Shown: positions 17,828 to 26,768, counted from the stretch's first letter. The stretch: 64,000 nucleotides of DNA from Thalassomonas sp. RHCl1 (GCF_947387555.1 NZ_CANDNZ010000001.1:124001-188000), one strand, 5' to 3'. A program made the numbers and translations. The notes: generated by a model not told the origin, from the sequence alone.

Positions 17828-18819
17828 ATCACCCGTGCCCGTAAAGAACAAGTACTCTTAGATGAAACGCCCTACTACCACTGCATTTGTCGCTGTGTTC
17901 TAGGGCGTATTTGTGTGGGGAAAATAATACTACCGGGCAGAGCTTTGGCCACAGAAAACAATGGTTGGTAGATAGAATTACCCGGTTGGCCTCAGTGTTT
18001 GCTATTGATATTTGTGCTTATGCCATCATGAGTAATCACTATCATTTGGTGCTCAGGGTAAACCAACACCAGGCTCAGCAATGGGATAGTCGAGAAGTAG
18101 CGCTACGTTGGATGCAGCTCTTTAAAGGGCATCCATTAGTAGACAGGTATTTATCAGATATTAAAACCACCCAAGCGGAAAAGGATAAGGCGCTTGAGCT
18201 GATTGAAAAGTGGCGTAATCGATTATTTGAACTGGGCTGGTTTATGCGTTGTGTGAATGAACATATTGCGGTGCAGGCCAATAAAAAAGATAACTGTAAA
18301 GGCCGCTTCTGGGAAGGACGTTTTAAGTCCCAAGCCTTGCATGATGATACTGCTTTGCTGGCCTGCATGGCTTATGTTGATTTAAATCCTGTGTGGGCGG
18401 CAATTGCAGATACCCCGGAGAACTCAGATTTCACCAGTATCCAACAGCGGATAAAAGCGCTAACCAGTGCTAAAAAAGCTCTGCTATTACAACCCGATAA
18501 AATACTCCCTTTTACCGGCTATAAACCTCATGGCAAACCAAGCCCTGGGTTACCCTTTAAACTCTTTGATTATTTAAACTTGGTGGAATGGATCGGGCGT
18601 TGTATCAGGGAAGATAAACGCGGTTTTATCCCGCCCGATATCAAGCCTATGTTTAAGCGGCTCAATATCAATGAAGATGGCTGGTTAATGGTAGTAAAAG
18701 ACTTTAACCGCCACTTTATCAATGCTGCCGGCAGTCCGTCAAAAATGAAAGCCTGGGCGGGAAAAAATCGGCGCAAGTGGTGCTGTACGCATATGTCGCT
18801 ACAGCTCTATGCCGGATAA
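17828..18819 (+). pseudogene. degenerate RAYT (Y1_Tnp, IS200-like) transposase
   Basis: Read through, the product is about 330 residues with the HUH core motif AYAIMSNHYHLVLRV and downstream CKGRFWEGRFKSQAL and AYVDLNPVWA segments of REP-associated tyrosine transposases. The N-terminal part (RARKEQVLLDETPYYHCICR) is in frame 2, but the rest is in frame 1. One base appears to be missing around 17899-17902, where CRCV passes directly to RAYLCG. The codon at the expected initiator is ATC (17828) and no ATG precedes it in that frame back to a stop at 17798. Both lesions argue for a decayed gene. Translation from TTG 17887 would give a 310-residue protein lacking the front of the fold. Confidence 0.8.
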
Positions 18820-19099
18820 TTCTATGCTCATAGCAGTATTTCTTTAGCATGTTTTTCAAATGGTTGCTTTTCGTGTACAGCCTTCTATACAGTACTTACA
18901 AACACGCAAAATATTTAATACCAACCCCGCCGGATTTATGTCGTGTTTTGTACTATTAGTTAAAGATCCCGCAATAACCCGCCACACCCGAGGAGGTCAT
19001 TTACCAGCTAAGAACTTAAGCAGATAAACCAGGCGCTATCCCCGAGTGCTAGTAACACCCGGAGACAGCTAACCAAAACGAACTTTAAAGGAGTCCGTC

Positions 19100-19363
19100 A
19101 TGGCTGAATATCATCATACGCCAGAGCTCTGTCCGGCAAAAGTAAAATATCCCCGCTATCGCCAGTTCACCGTACTGGAAACTACCTGCGAATCGGCAGC
19201 AAAAACCCGCGGCCTGGGCATTAACTATGTCCCGGTAAACCTTGAACCTTGTATTGTACTGCGGGGAAAATGGCTCCGCCAGGCCGGTTTCCCTATCGGG
19301 CAAAAGGTGAGTATTGTGATAAATCCGGGAGAAATTCTTATTACGCTTAAACAGGTTTGCTAA
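19100..19363 (+). CDS. SymE-like small protein (type I toxin family)
   Basis: The 87-residue product ends with LRGKWLRQAGFPIGQKV followed by a PGEILIT segment. This is the pattern of the SymE toxin family, an AbrB-like fold that in E. coli degrades RNA and is silenced by antisense SymR RNA. AAAGGAG (19087-19093) gives a strong Shine-Dalgarno. The 280 bases upstream (18820-19099) hold no ORF I can support and could contain the leader and an antisense RNA; I see no decisive signal for the latter. It lies next to a decayed mobile element. Confidence 0.65.
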   Translation: MAEYHHTPELCPAKVKYPRYRQFTVLETTCESAAKTRGLGINYVPVNLEPCIVLRGKWLRQAGFPIGQKVSIVINPGEILITLKQVC

Positions 19364-19474
19364 AGGCGGTCGAATGTTGCCGCTTGCTGGCAATTGGCTG
19401 AAAAGGGAGGTCAGTGCTGATTTGTTGTTTTACAGCCGTCTGTTGTGAACCACTTGATGCTTGTGGAATTTATT

Positions 19475-19532
19475 TGGCCGGGTTGGGGTTAACATCAAGG
19501 GCTCAGGGCAGTCGTTAACCTCAACCAGGCCA
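19475..19532 (-). terminator. large hairpin downstream of the PEP-CTERM gene
   Basis: TGGCC (19475-19479) plus GGTTGGGGTTAAC (19481-19493) pair with GTTAACCTCAACC (19514-19526) plus GGCCA (19528-19532): 18 pairs with one mismatch and one G-T pair, around a 20-base loop. It lies just beyond the stop of the minus-strand gene. No clear T-run follows, so termination is likely but not certain. Confidence 0.5.
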
Positions 19533-19541
19533 GGTTACTGG

Positions 19542-20240
19542 TTACTTTTTCATTAACCGGCGGCTAAAACCACCACCTATCAAACCTAAGGCTAATAGCG
19601 CAATACTGGTGGGCTCAGGCACGGCGGCCGATGCTGCACGGCTAATTGCCAGGTGATCAAAGGTGAAACCGTCGGCATTGGCTCTGCTGCTTAAAATTGT
19701 TACCGAATGGATCAGTTCATTGCCTTCGGCGTTGATTTTTAAGTAGCCGTTGCGGCCGTTGCTGCTGGCGAAGTTAGCATGATCTTCGAGGTAACCGTAA
19801 TCCTGACCGTTGATTTGCAGGGAGTGAAGGCCGCCATAGCCGGTTTCTACTTGAGCCATGCCGGTACCGAAACCGGTAATGCCGCCTTCAAAGAAAAAAG
19901 TGATGCCCTGCACCCAAGTACCACTCCAGCGGTTATTGCCGCCGTTGCCGTTTGACAATACATAACCATCATCCCAGCTTAGACCGGGGTAATTTAATAC
20001 GTTGACCAGTTCGGTGCTTTGCTCTGTATCGGGGTTGATAAAGGAGTAGCTGAGGCCGTCAATCAGCTGGGTATCATCAAAGCTTTCTATTTCATAACCT
20101 GTGATCCCTAATGCGGCATCCATGGCAGAAACATCTGAAGAGTAAACCCCGGGGGCATAAAAGTTGATCAAGCTTGCCTGGCTGGCTGCACTGGCAAGTA
20201 AGAAAGAGCTGGTTAAGAGAAGTTGAGAGATTTTTTTCAT
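19542..20240 (-). CDS. PEP-CTERM sorting-domain protein
   Basis: The 232-residue secreted protein has an N-terminal signal peptide (to about residue 22, ASQASL). A glycine-rich beta-type body (NGNGGNNRWSGTW) follows. The classic C-terminal tripartite sorting signal comes last: VPEPTS, the hydrophobic ALLALGLIGGG segment and a basic end (RRLMKK). PEP-CTERM proteins are recognised by exosortases and are usually linked to exopolysaccharide or biofilm. No exosortase is present in this window. The body function is unknown. Confidence 0.85.
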   Translation of the reverse strand: MKKISQLLLTSSFLLASAASQASLINFYAPGVYSSDVSAMDAALGITGYEIESFDDTQLIDGLSYSFINPDTEQSTELVNVLNYPGLSWDDGYVLSNGNGGNNRWSGTWVQGITFFFEGGITGFGTGMAQVETGYGGLHSLQINGQDYGYLEDHANFASSNGRNGYLKINAEGNELIHSVTILSSRANADGFTFDHLAISRAASAAVPEPTSIALLALGLIGGGFSRRLMKK

Positions 20241-20632
20241 AGAAGATACAACCTAATTATGTGGAATTATTATTTTGTTGCTTACCTTTTGTCATCCTGT
20301 TGATTTGGGTAAGTCCTGCCTGTTGCGCACTTGTTTGATGAGCATATATGGTGCCAAATGTAACCGAGCTGTAATCAAGATATAGATTTTTGTTGTAACT
20401 GTATGATTATAATAGCCTTGTTTGTTTTTTTTCTGTGTCTGTTTTTCAGATGAAGTGTTAGCGAGCTAAGGTTGAGGCGGCAAGAGTTGCCGCCCGAGCG
20501 GCTTATTGTTGCCATAATTTGATTGAATTGTGAACAGTTTGTGTATGCTGTTCATTAGCAACAGAAAGCGAGAGTGGATACAGAGCCGGAGCCGCCTACT
20601 GAGCAGTCGGCCCCTTTTAAAACTTTTGACAA
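20241..20632. other. 392-base intergenic region with a short GC hairpin
   Basis: This is the space between two minus-strand genes; the PEP-CTERM promoter should lie near 20250-20450. The only structure I see is GGCGGCAA (20476-20483) pairing with TTGCCGCC (20487-20494) over a GAG loop. A competing GCCGC/GCGGC pairing lies immediately to the right. No ORF is supported. Confidence 0.4.
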
Positions 20633-22720
20633 CTACAGCAAATTAAATGATTGCACAAAACTGGTAACTTTATTGTTTGGCGTGGTCACGGTAATGGTTA
20701 ATACCCCGGTTTCGCTATCGCCACCTGAGGCATTAACAATGACAAAATCCAGGCTGCGGGGAATAGTTGTATTGGGCATGGTCAGGGAGGTTGTGCCTTC
20801 TATCTCCCCGGCGCTGCTGCTGACGCTAACGCTAGTGTTCATCGGCATGGCCTGTCCGGCAGAGTCGGTAAAGCTGAAGCGGAAACTCTGGCTGCTGCCG
20901 TCGTTAATGTCCGGCAGGCCGTCACCGTTGCCTGCCTGGTCGGCAAATAAGGTACCAGCACCGTCGGTGAGTTCATAGTCGGCATCCGAGCCTGACATAA
21001 TAAGGACCATGGCTTTTCTCAGTCTGATTGACCTTTGCTCGGAGCAAGAGTTGCCTTCGCAGCGGGGACCGTTATACAGGCCGTCGGCATCGCTGAAGGC
21101 GTCACTGTTATCGTCATCATAATAGATTTCACCGTCATTATATTCACCGTCTTCATTATCGTCGCGCCAGGCTTCCGACATGTCGATAAAACCCAGGGCT
21201 TCGCTGCCATGGCTGCCAAAACCTGAATCAACCCCGGTATCGATAATGGCGCTGCCGTCATTGTCGTCGAAGGTATTGTTGCCATTGGTTTCATAAAAGG
21301 TTTCATGTCCCAGCGCGGTGGCCAAAATGGTGACCCTGTGATCGTCCACCCTGTCATTGGCACTGACCCAGGTAACAGAACAGCTGCCGTTGCTGGTGTT
21401 GCAGCTGCCCGGGATATGGCCGCCCTCGGCGGTGAAGGTGACAGTGGTGCCGTCGGGCACCGGGTTGTTGAAGTTGTCTGCCAGCCAGACAGAAATCTCC
21501 GAAGTTACGCCGTTGGTGGTATCGGCCTCAGGGTTAAGCACACTGGCGGCTATGGTAAAGGAGCTTTGCTCCGGCAGATCGGAAACTATGGATAATAAAT
21601 CGGATTGGGTTTGTACCGGCGTGGCTTGCCCCTCAAAGTCCATGGTGGCTTTGGCGGTGACCCTGACCGAAGTCGGCACTGTACCGGCGTTTACCTGGGT
21701 GCTGATCTCTCCCTGGCTGTTGGTAAAGCCGCTTGTCGGGGTTAAGCTGATGTCGCCGACATCGGTATTGAGGCTAAAGTCGACTTCTTGCTGTGCCAGG
21801 GGGTTGCCCAGGTCACTGTTGACCCTGAAGGTCAGGGTGGAAAACTCCTGCTTGTCGACCCCGCCGGAGCCCTTGAGGGCGATAGTCGTTGGCTCGGCAG
21901 AAATAAAGGCGATAGAACCCAGTTGTTCGCCGCTGATATGTATACTTTGGGAAGCGGTATTGGTGGTACCGTTGCTGGTAATTGAGGCAATAAGCAAGTC
22001 GTCTGTGCCGGTCAGTCCGGCGCAGCTGACATCTTCGAAGGTAGCCTTTGCCCGGCCGTTGCTACTGACAACTTGACTCTCTATGGTTGCCTTGGCATTT
22101 TCGACACAGCTGGAGGTGAAGAGCACAGGCGTCGGCTCAGTGATCAAAACATCATTTTCATCAACCAGGTCGACACTTAGCCCCAGGGTGCCGCCGGCAC
22201 TGACGGTATTGTCTGCAAGCGTTAATTTGATCTCACCTTCGATAAAGGTGTTGTTGTCATTGAAATAACCGATACGGACGGCGCCGTCGCTGATCACGCT
22301 GTCGGCGGCAATGATTTCATAGTTGAGGCTGTTGCTGTGGCTGCCGGTGCTGGTGTCGGTATAGGTGGCGGTGAGTACACCGGCGCCGAGCACGGCACTG
22401 CCTGCTAAGCTTACCGTGGCAATACCGTTGTCGTCGGTCAGCGCCGAAGCGGCCGCCAGGGTACCGACTTCTGCGCTATAGCTGATAATTTTTCGCACCA
22501 GTGGCTGGTTATCGCCGTCAAGCAGTTGGCTGGTAACTTGCACTGTTTCATCGGCTTTAAACTGGCTGACGGCAATACCGTTTAATAACAGCTCGCTGCT
22601 CAGGGAAGGGGAGGAAGTGTTTGTGCCGCTGCCGCTATCGTCATTGTCACCTGAGCTGCCGTTACAGCCAGTTAAGAAAATTAACCAGGAAAGCATCAGG
22701 GCGAGCGATATTTTTTTCAT
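20633..22720 (-). CDS. lipoprotein with bacterial Ig-like (Big-1/invasin-type) domains
   Basis: The 695-residue product has a lipoprotein signal peptide with the lipobox LTGC (Cys19), then a Ser/Asp/Gly-rich linker. Several beta-sandwich repeats follow, with motifs such as DGTTVTFTAEGG and VSLAGSAVLGAGVLTATY typical of invasin/intimin-like Big-1 domains. Around residues 505-550 there is a very acidic stretch (DNEDGEYNDGEIYYDDDN) that could bind calcium. It is probably anchored in the outer membrane as an adhesin or matrix protein; that is inference. It is monocistronic, 158 bases upstream of the dehydrogenase gene in the same orientation. Confidence 0.8.
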   Translation of the reverse strand: MKKISLALMLSWLIFLTGCNGSSGDNDDSGSGTNTSSPSLSSELLLNGIAVSQFKADETVQVTSQLLDGDNQPLVRKIISYSAEVGTLAAASALTDDNGIATVSLAGSAVLGAGVLTATYTDTSTGSHSNSLNYEIIAADSVISDGAVRIGYFNDNNTFIEGEIKLTLADNTVSAGGTLGLSVDLVDENDVLITEPTPVLFTSSCVENAKATIESQVVSSNGRAKATFEDVSCAGLTGTDDLLIASITSNGTTNTASQSIHISGEQLGSIAFISAEPTTIALKGSGGVDKQEFSTLTFRVNSDLGNPLAQQEVDFSLNTDVGDISLTPTSGFTNSQGEISTQVNAGTVPTSVRVTAKATMDFEGQATPVQTQSDLLSIVSDLPEQSSFTIAASVLNPEADTTNGVTSEISVWLADNFNNPVPDGTTVTFTAEGGHIPGSCNTSNGSCSVTWVSANDRVDDHRVTILATALGHETFYETNGNNTFDDNDGSAIIDTGVDSGFGSHGSEALGFIDMSEAWRDDNEDGEYNDGEIYYDDDNSDAFSDADGLYNGPRCEGNSCSEQRSIRLRKAMVLIMSGSDADYELTDGAGTLFADQAGNGDGLPDINDGSSQSFRFSFTDSAGQAMPMNTSVSVSSSAGEIEGTTSLTMPNTTIPRSLDFVIVNASGGDSETGVLTITVTTPNNKVTSFVQSFNLL

Positions 22721-22878
22721 GCCTTTCTATCCTTAAAAATCTGAGAATTTAACAGCTAGAGGATAAAAGCCAGTCATTAAAAAGTCCATTTTAATTCAAT
22801 AAATTATCATGAGCTGGAACAAGGTATTCCCGATTGCTATCCATGACGGGCCGGCTAAGCTTGCTGGCATTTTTTCAT

Positions 22879-23877
22879 TTATTTATCCAGGCGATTAAGG
22901 GATTTGTGCTCATTATAAGCGCAAATGTTTGCCGCGATACCATCAAGCAGCCTTTGCTGGGCCTGCTCGCTGGCCCAGGCAATATGGCCGGTAATTTTTA
23001 GCTTGCCCGGATCGCTGTTTAGCCTGCTTATTAGTAATGGGTGGTCGGCCGGTGGCGGCTCCTGGTCCAGCACATCGAGTACCGCACAGGCGAGTTTCCC
23101 GTTTTGCAGGGCGGTTAATAGCGCCTGGTTGTCTACCAGGTCGCCGCGGGCAGTGTTAATCAACATGGCTGTTGGTTTCATGTGTTGCAAGCTTTGCTCA
23201 TTCATCAAATGCCTGGTGTCGGCTGTTAACGGGCAATGCAGGCTGACAATATCTGAATGCTGCAGTAAAAAGTCAAAGGTGCAGCGACCGGGCCTTAAGC
23301 TTTTGGCACCGGGGCGTTCGCCGATCAATACCTTGATATCAAAGGCGGCGGCAATTTTGGCGACCGCCTGGCCCAAGCTGCCGTAACCGATAATGCCCAG
23401 GGTTTTATCGGCAAGTTCGGTTATGGCATTGCCGTGCAGGCAAAAGGTCGGATTTTGCTGCCACAGGCCGCGCTCGGTATTGCGGTTATGGTGACTGGTC
23501 TGGTGAAAATATTCCAAGATCTGGGCAAAGACATATTGCGCGACCGATGCGCTTGCATAACCGGTGACATTGGTGACGGCAATCCCCTGTGTGCGTGCGG
23601 CTTCCAGGTCAATATTATTGCTGCCGGTGGCGGCGATGCAAATCAGTTTTAATTTAGGCAATTGCGTCAATATCGTTTTATCGAGCACCACCTTGTTACT
23701 GATCACTATATCGGCCTCCCGGCAGCGCTCGACCATCTGTTCGGGTGTGGTGGTGTTATAACAGGTTAAGGTTGTCACTTGGCCGTGAATGTTTTTAAGG
23801 GCTGTACTTGTGGCGGCCGCCGGGCTGTCGGCATTGGCTATGCTGAAGGTTTGCAGATCGAGAAAAACCGCGTGCAT
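22879..23877 (-). CDS. D-2-hydroxyacid dehydrogenase (glycerate dehydrogenase-like)
   Basis: This 332-residue NAD(P)-dependent oxidoreductase has the Rossmann motif GIIGYGSLGQAVAKIA near residue 165. SLHCPLT and LINTARGDLVD follow, with an ALQNGKLACAVLDVLDQEPP segment and a catalytic His in ITGHIAWAS. This order defines the 2-hydroxyacid dehydrogenase family. Spacing and length fit the hydroxypyruvate/glycerate branch (HprA-like), but the substrate cannot be fixed by eye. No partner gene is adjacent. Confidence 0.87.
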   Translation of the reverse strand: MHAVFLDLQTFSIANADSPAAATSTALKNIHGQVTTLTCYNTTTPEQMVERCREADIVISNKVVLDKTILTQLPKLKLICIAATGSNNIDLEAARTQGIAVTNVTGYASASVAQYVFAQILEYFHQTSHHNRNTERGLWQQNPTFCLHGNAITELADKTLGIIGYGSLGQAVAKIAAAFDIKVLIGERPGAKSLRPGRCTFDFLLQHSDIVSLHCPLTADTRHLMNEQSLQHMKPTAMLINTARGDLVDNQALLTALQNGKLACAVLDVLDQEPPPADHPLLISRLNSDPGKLKITGHIAWASEQAQQRLLDGIAANICAYNEHKSLNRLDK

Positions 23878-24015
23878 CTGTTACGTCTCTGTTTCTAATA
23901 AAGCGGGGGAAGTGAAAGGCTCAGCTTACGGATTTCTCCCCGGCAGGACAAGCGCATTTTTTCTAAAAGACAGGAGAAAGGAGATCAGGGGAAGGCGTGA
24001 TATTAGCCGCTGCGG

Positions 24016-24048
24016 GGCTGCAAATATCGCGATAAGATATTTGCAGCC
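24016..24048. repeat. 13-bp perfect inverted repeat
   Basis: GGCTGCAAATATC (24016-24028) and GATATTTGCAGCC (24036-24048) pair over a seven-base loop in the 219-base gap between nnrS and the dehydrogenase gene. It lies downstream of nnrS on the minus strand. No T-run is attached, so it may stabilise or end the nnrS transcript. Confidence 0.45.
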
Positions 24049-24096
24049 TGCCGGCGCTAAGGTTGGGAATGGAATGAAATCAGTAATGGCCAGTTG

Positions 24097-25302
24097 TTAA
24101 CCCGGACGGCCATCGGCGCGGGGGGCGGTCAGCATAGGGCCGTATTTGAAAATAAAGGCGCCATAGGCAATAAACCAGCACACGGCGCTTAGTTCAATAA
24201 AGTAAAGGGTATAGGTCGGGGCTCCCCAGGGACCGAACACCCGCAGCAGGGTGGAAATACTGATCAGGGCAAAACCATAGGATAACAGCTTAGGCGGCAT
24301 TAACGGCCGGCCGGTATGGCCCAGGCTGACCCGGGCGATCATCGCCAGGATCAAGCCGCCCATGCCGCCTATGGTCAGTAGGTGCCAGATATGGTTGCTG
24401 GGGACTTCCGGGATAATGTAGCTCACGCCCAACAGGATTAAACCAAACCAGATAAATTTCAGCGCCGCATGTAATGACCATAATAGCGGTACGGCTAAGG
24501 TGATCCACGGACGCCAGCGCAGCCAGCGGATCCCCTGGAAGATACCGGAAAAAATCAATAAGCTGCCGAAAAATATCGGGCTAAAGCCGACCAGGGGCTG
24601 CAATAGTAGGGATAAGACGGCGATGGCCAGGGTGGCGGTGCAGGCTTTTTCCAGCCAGGGCAAGGGTTCGGCTTTTTTCGTGCCTGTGCCGTTGGCGGTA
24701 AACATGGGAGTAACCCGCCCTGCCATTACCGACATCAGCAGGGTTACCAGCAAGACCGCGGTATAACCGGTATAGCTGAGTACAAAGGTTTGCGGATAGA
24801 CAGTGGCCAGATACATTTCCAGGTTGACCAGGGTCAGCACCACCAGCAGGGGAACAAAAAATAAGTTGCGGTATTGTTTGATCGCCAGGATAGGGCGGGC
24901 GAGTACTACGGCCACCGCAGGTAAAAAACTGAGATCAATAATGGCGCTTAAGGTATAACCGAGTACATCGGGAAATAACAACACCAGACGGCCGGCGAGC
25001 CAAAGGGAAAATAAGCCGGCGAGCAGTTTACCCTGCACCCCGCGGATACCGGTCCAGTTTTGTACCGCCGTTAACAGGAAACCGGCGATAATGGCACCGG
25101 CAAAGCCAAACACCATTTCATGAATATGCCACCAGTAGCCGCCGGCAAATGGGGTGAAGGTGGTGACTCCCCGGTAAATCAGCACCCAGATAATCACACT
25201 GATCACACTAAAAAGTGCGCCAAACAGAAAAAACGGCCGAAAACCAAGACGAAAAAGCGGCTGGATTTGCTGCTCTTTTTGCATATCGGTAATTTGCATC
25301 AT
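24097..25302 (-). CDS. nnrS: NnrS family membrane protein
   Basis: This 401-residue polytopic protein has about twelve hydrophobic segments. It shows the NnrS hallmarks: GFRPFFLFGALFSV near the N-terminus, WWHIHEMVFGFAGAIIAGFLLTA with its histidines, MAGRVTPMFTANG, and a late LGHTGRPL. NnrS is a haem/copper membrane protein associated with nitric-oxide stress relief and denitrification regulons. No nor or nir genes are in this window, so it is probably a standalone NO-defence gene. Two ATGs open the frame. A -10 and a perfect palindrome lie upstream (see 25405-25470). Confidence 0.88.
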   Translation of the reverse strand: MMQITDMQKEQQIQPLFRLGFRPFFLFGALFSVISVIIWVLIYRGVTTFTPFAGGYWWHIHEMVFGFAGAIIAGFLLTAVQNWTGIRGVQGKLLAGLFSLWLAGRLVLLFPDVLGYTLSAIIDLSFLPAVAVVLARPILAIKQYRNLFFVPLLVVLTLVNLEMYLATVYPQTFVLSYTGYTAVLLVTLLMSVMAGRVTPMFTANGTGTKKAEPLPWLEKACTATLAIAVLSLLLQPLVGFSPIFFGSLLIFSGIFQGIRWLRWRPWITLAVPLLWSLHAALKFIWFGLILLGVSYIIPEVPSNHIWHLLTIGGMGGLILAMIARVSLGHTGRPLMPPKLLSYGFALISISTLLRVFGPWGAPTYTLYFIELSAVCWFIAYGAFIFKYGPMLTAPRADGRPG

Positions 25303-25404
25303 AGATAAAACCTTGCTAACTCTCTTGTGAAAAACCTTTGTGAAAGCTTTTGCACTTAAGCCCCTGCTATTAATATCCGTAAGGGCAAGCTAAATAGTGG
25401 TCTT

Positions 25405-25470
25405 ATTATACGCTTTCGCGATGTAGAAAAACTGATGTGAGATCAAGTTATTTTCATCTTAAGATGAAAA
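25405..25470 (-). promoter_or_regulatory. nnrS upstream region: -10 box and 20-bp perfect palindrome
   Basis: On the minus strand TATAAT is present at 25410-25405, a consensus -10 for nnrS. TTTTCATCTTAAGATGAAAA (25451-25470) is a perfect palindrome centred about 60 bases upstream of the predicted start point, a typical activator position. A second, overlapping dyad GATGAA/TTCATC spans 25463-25479. The rest of the 308-base gap (25303-25610) shows no ORF. The plus-strand gene begins at 25611, so the site could serve both directions. Confidence 0.5.
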
Positions 25471-25610
25471 GTATTCATCGGGGAAAAGTCGGGAAAATAA
25501 CCGCTATGGCTGATGGGGTAATTGACACCCGTGACGGATTATACTGGACATCTTTGCCAAGTGCTTTTATTCTGGCCAGCTTGATAACAGCATAATAAAG
25601 CGGATTACGA

Positions 25611-26516
25611 GTGAAAAAAGCAGTATTATCTCTGGGGATGGCCATCTCCACTTTATTTCAAGCCGGTGTGGCTCAGGCAGAAGAACTGAAATTTGCTTCA
25701 TGGAATATCGCCTGGTTAGGCTCACATGAATACAATGAACGTAAAGCCAGTGACTATCAGCAGCTGGCGCATTATGCGAAAAAACTTAATGCCGATGTTA
25801 TTGCCTTGCAGGAAGTTGAAGATGCAAGCTGGGCCCGCAAGGTATTCGGCGACGACTACGACTATTACTTTTCCACCAAAGACTGGGTGCAAAGGGTCGG
25901 GGTTGCGGTAAAAAAATCCTCCGGTTATGCCGTTAAAGCACAGGAATATAAAGCCCTGGATGTTGGCCGGGTACGTAACGGTATGGACGTTACCCTGTCC
26001 AAAGGCGATAAAAAAATACAGCTGCTGGCGGTACATTTAAAGTCCGGTTGTTTTGACTCGCCGCTGGATCAGGCAAGTGTCAGCGCGATGCCGAGCACGT
26101 CGAAAAAAGAAGCGAAACGCAAAGAAGCTTGTGAAAAGCTGAGCAAGCAGATTTCGCCGCTGGAAAACTGGATCGATCAAAGGGCATCAGAGCAGGTGCC
26201 TTTTATTGTCTTAGGTGATTTTAACCGTCGCTTCTCCCGTGACATCGCCCTTAACTACCCGGAAAACCAGGGCCTGTGGCAGGCACTGGATGATGAAGGT
26301 GCGGAAGATTTATGGACGCCGACTGCCACCGCCGATTCGGCGTGCTGGGGCGGTTACTATAAAGATTATATCGACCATATAATCTTTAACCCGGAAGCGA
26401 AAAAGCACTATGTCAAAGGGTCTTTCGACCAGCTGGTGTTTGATGAGAAATACAGCCGGGAACTATCGCAAACCTTAAGTGATCACTGTCCGGTTTCCGT
26501 GAAGATCAACTTATAG
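25611..26516 (+). CDS. secreted endonuclease/exonuclease/phosphatase-family protein
   Basis: The 301-residue product has a signal peptide (to about residue 24, VAQAEE) and an EEP fold. The motifs are FASWNIAWLG (Asn), ADVIALQEVED (catalytic Glu), LAVHLKSGCF (His), FIVLGDFNRR (Asp and Asn), and YKDYIDHIIF and SDHCPVSVKI at the end (Asp-His pair). This is a complete set of Mg-dependent nuclease/phosphatase residues. Its export suggests extracellular DNA or phosphoester turnover. It starts at GTG 25611 with a weak ribosome site. Confidence 0.85.
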   Translation: MKKAVLSLGMAISTLFQAGVAQAEELKFASWNIAWLGSHEYNERKASDYQQLAHYAKKLNADVIALQEVEDASWARKVFGDDYDYYFSTKDWVQRVGVAVKKSSGYAVKAQEYKALDVGRVRNGMDVTLSKGDKKIQLLAVHLKSGCFDSPLDQASVSAMPSTSKKEAKRKEACEKLSKQISPLENWIDQRASEQVPFIVLGDFNRRFSRDIALNYPENQGLWQALDDEGAEDLWTPTATADSACWGGYYKDYIDHIIFNPEAKKHYVKGSFDQLVFDEKYSRELSQTLSDHCPVSVKINL

Positions 26517-26547
26517 TTTATCTTAGGATAAAATCCGTTAATTAAAG

Positions 26548-26583
26548 AAAGGGGAATTAACCAAGCGTTAATTCCCCTTTTTC
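26548..26583 (+). terminator. intrinsic terminator after the EEP gene
   Basis: AAAGGGGAATTAA (26548-26560) pairs perfectly with TTAATTCCCCTTT (26568-26580) over a seven-base loop, with further T residues following. Confidence 0.85.
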
Positions 26584-26588
26584 TATAT

Positions 26589-26768
26589 AGGATGTATGGT
26601 ATTTCGCGGTCACATGGATGTGAAAGAGCGAAGACATATAGGATGTATGGTATTTCGCGGTCACATGGATGTGACAGAGCGAAGATATACAGGATGTATG
26701 GTATTTCGCGCTCACATGGCTGTGAAAGCGTAATGTTTAGGATGTATGTTATATCGTGCTTATATGTG
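26589..26768. repeat. 51-bp tandem repeat array, each unit with a TCACAT/ATGTGA dyad
   Basis: Units begin with AGGATGTATG at 26589, 26640, 26691 and 26739 (steps of 51, 51 and 48 bp); the fourth is truncated and degenerate. Each of the first three carries TCACATGGATGTGA or a variant, which can fold as a short hairpin, followed by a GCG-containing segment. No spacers separate the units, so this is not a CRISPR array. The 63-codon frame across the array (17-residue periodicity) looks like a by-product of the 51-bp period. Confidence 0.85.

Noticed and set aside
17887-18819. Intact 310-residue transposase starting at TTG 17887
   Set aside because: The conserved N-terminal motif lies upstream in another frame, so the frame at 17887 opens only after a frameshift.
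21357-22076. Long plus-strand ORF opposite the Ig-like lipoprotein gene
   Set aside because: It is a shadow of a repetitive, low-complexity minus-strand gene; no ribosome site, no recognisable domain.
25432-25446. FNR/DNR-type box TGAT-N-ATCA upstream of nnrS
   Set aside because: The half-sites are five bases apart instead of four and lack the outer T and A, so it does not fit the consensus.
26589-26768. CRISPR array
   Set aside because: Units are contiguous, without unique spacers, and no cas genes are present.
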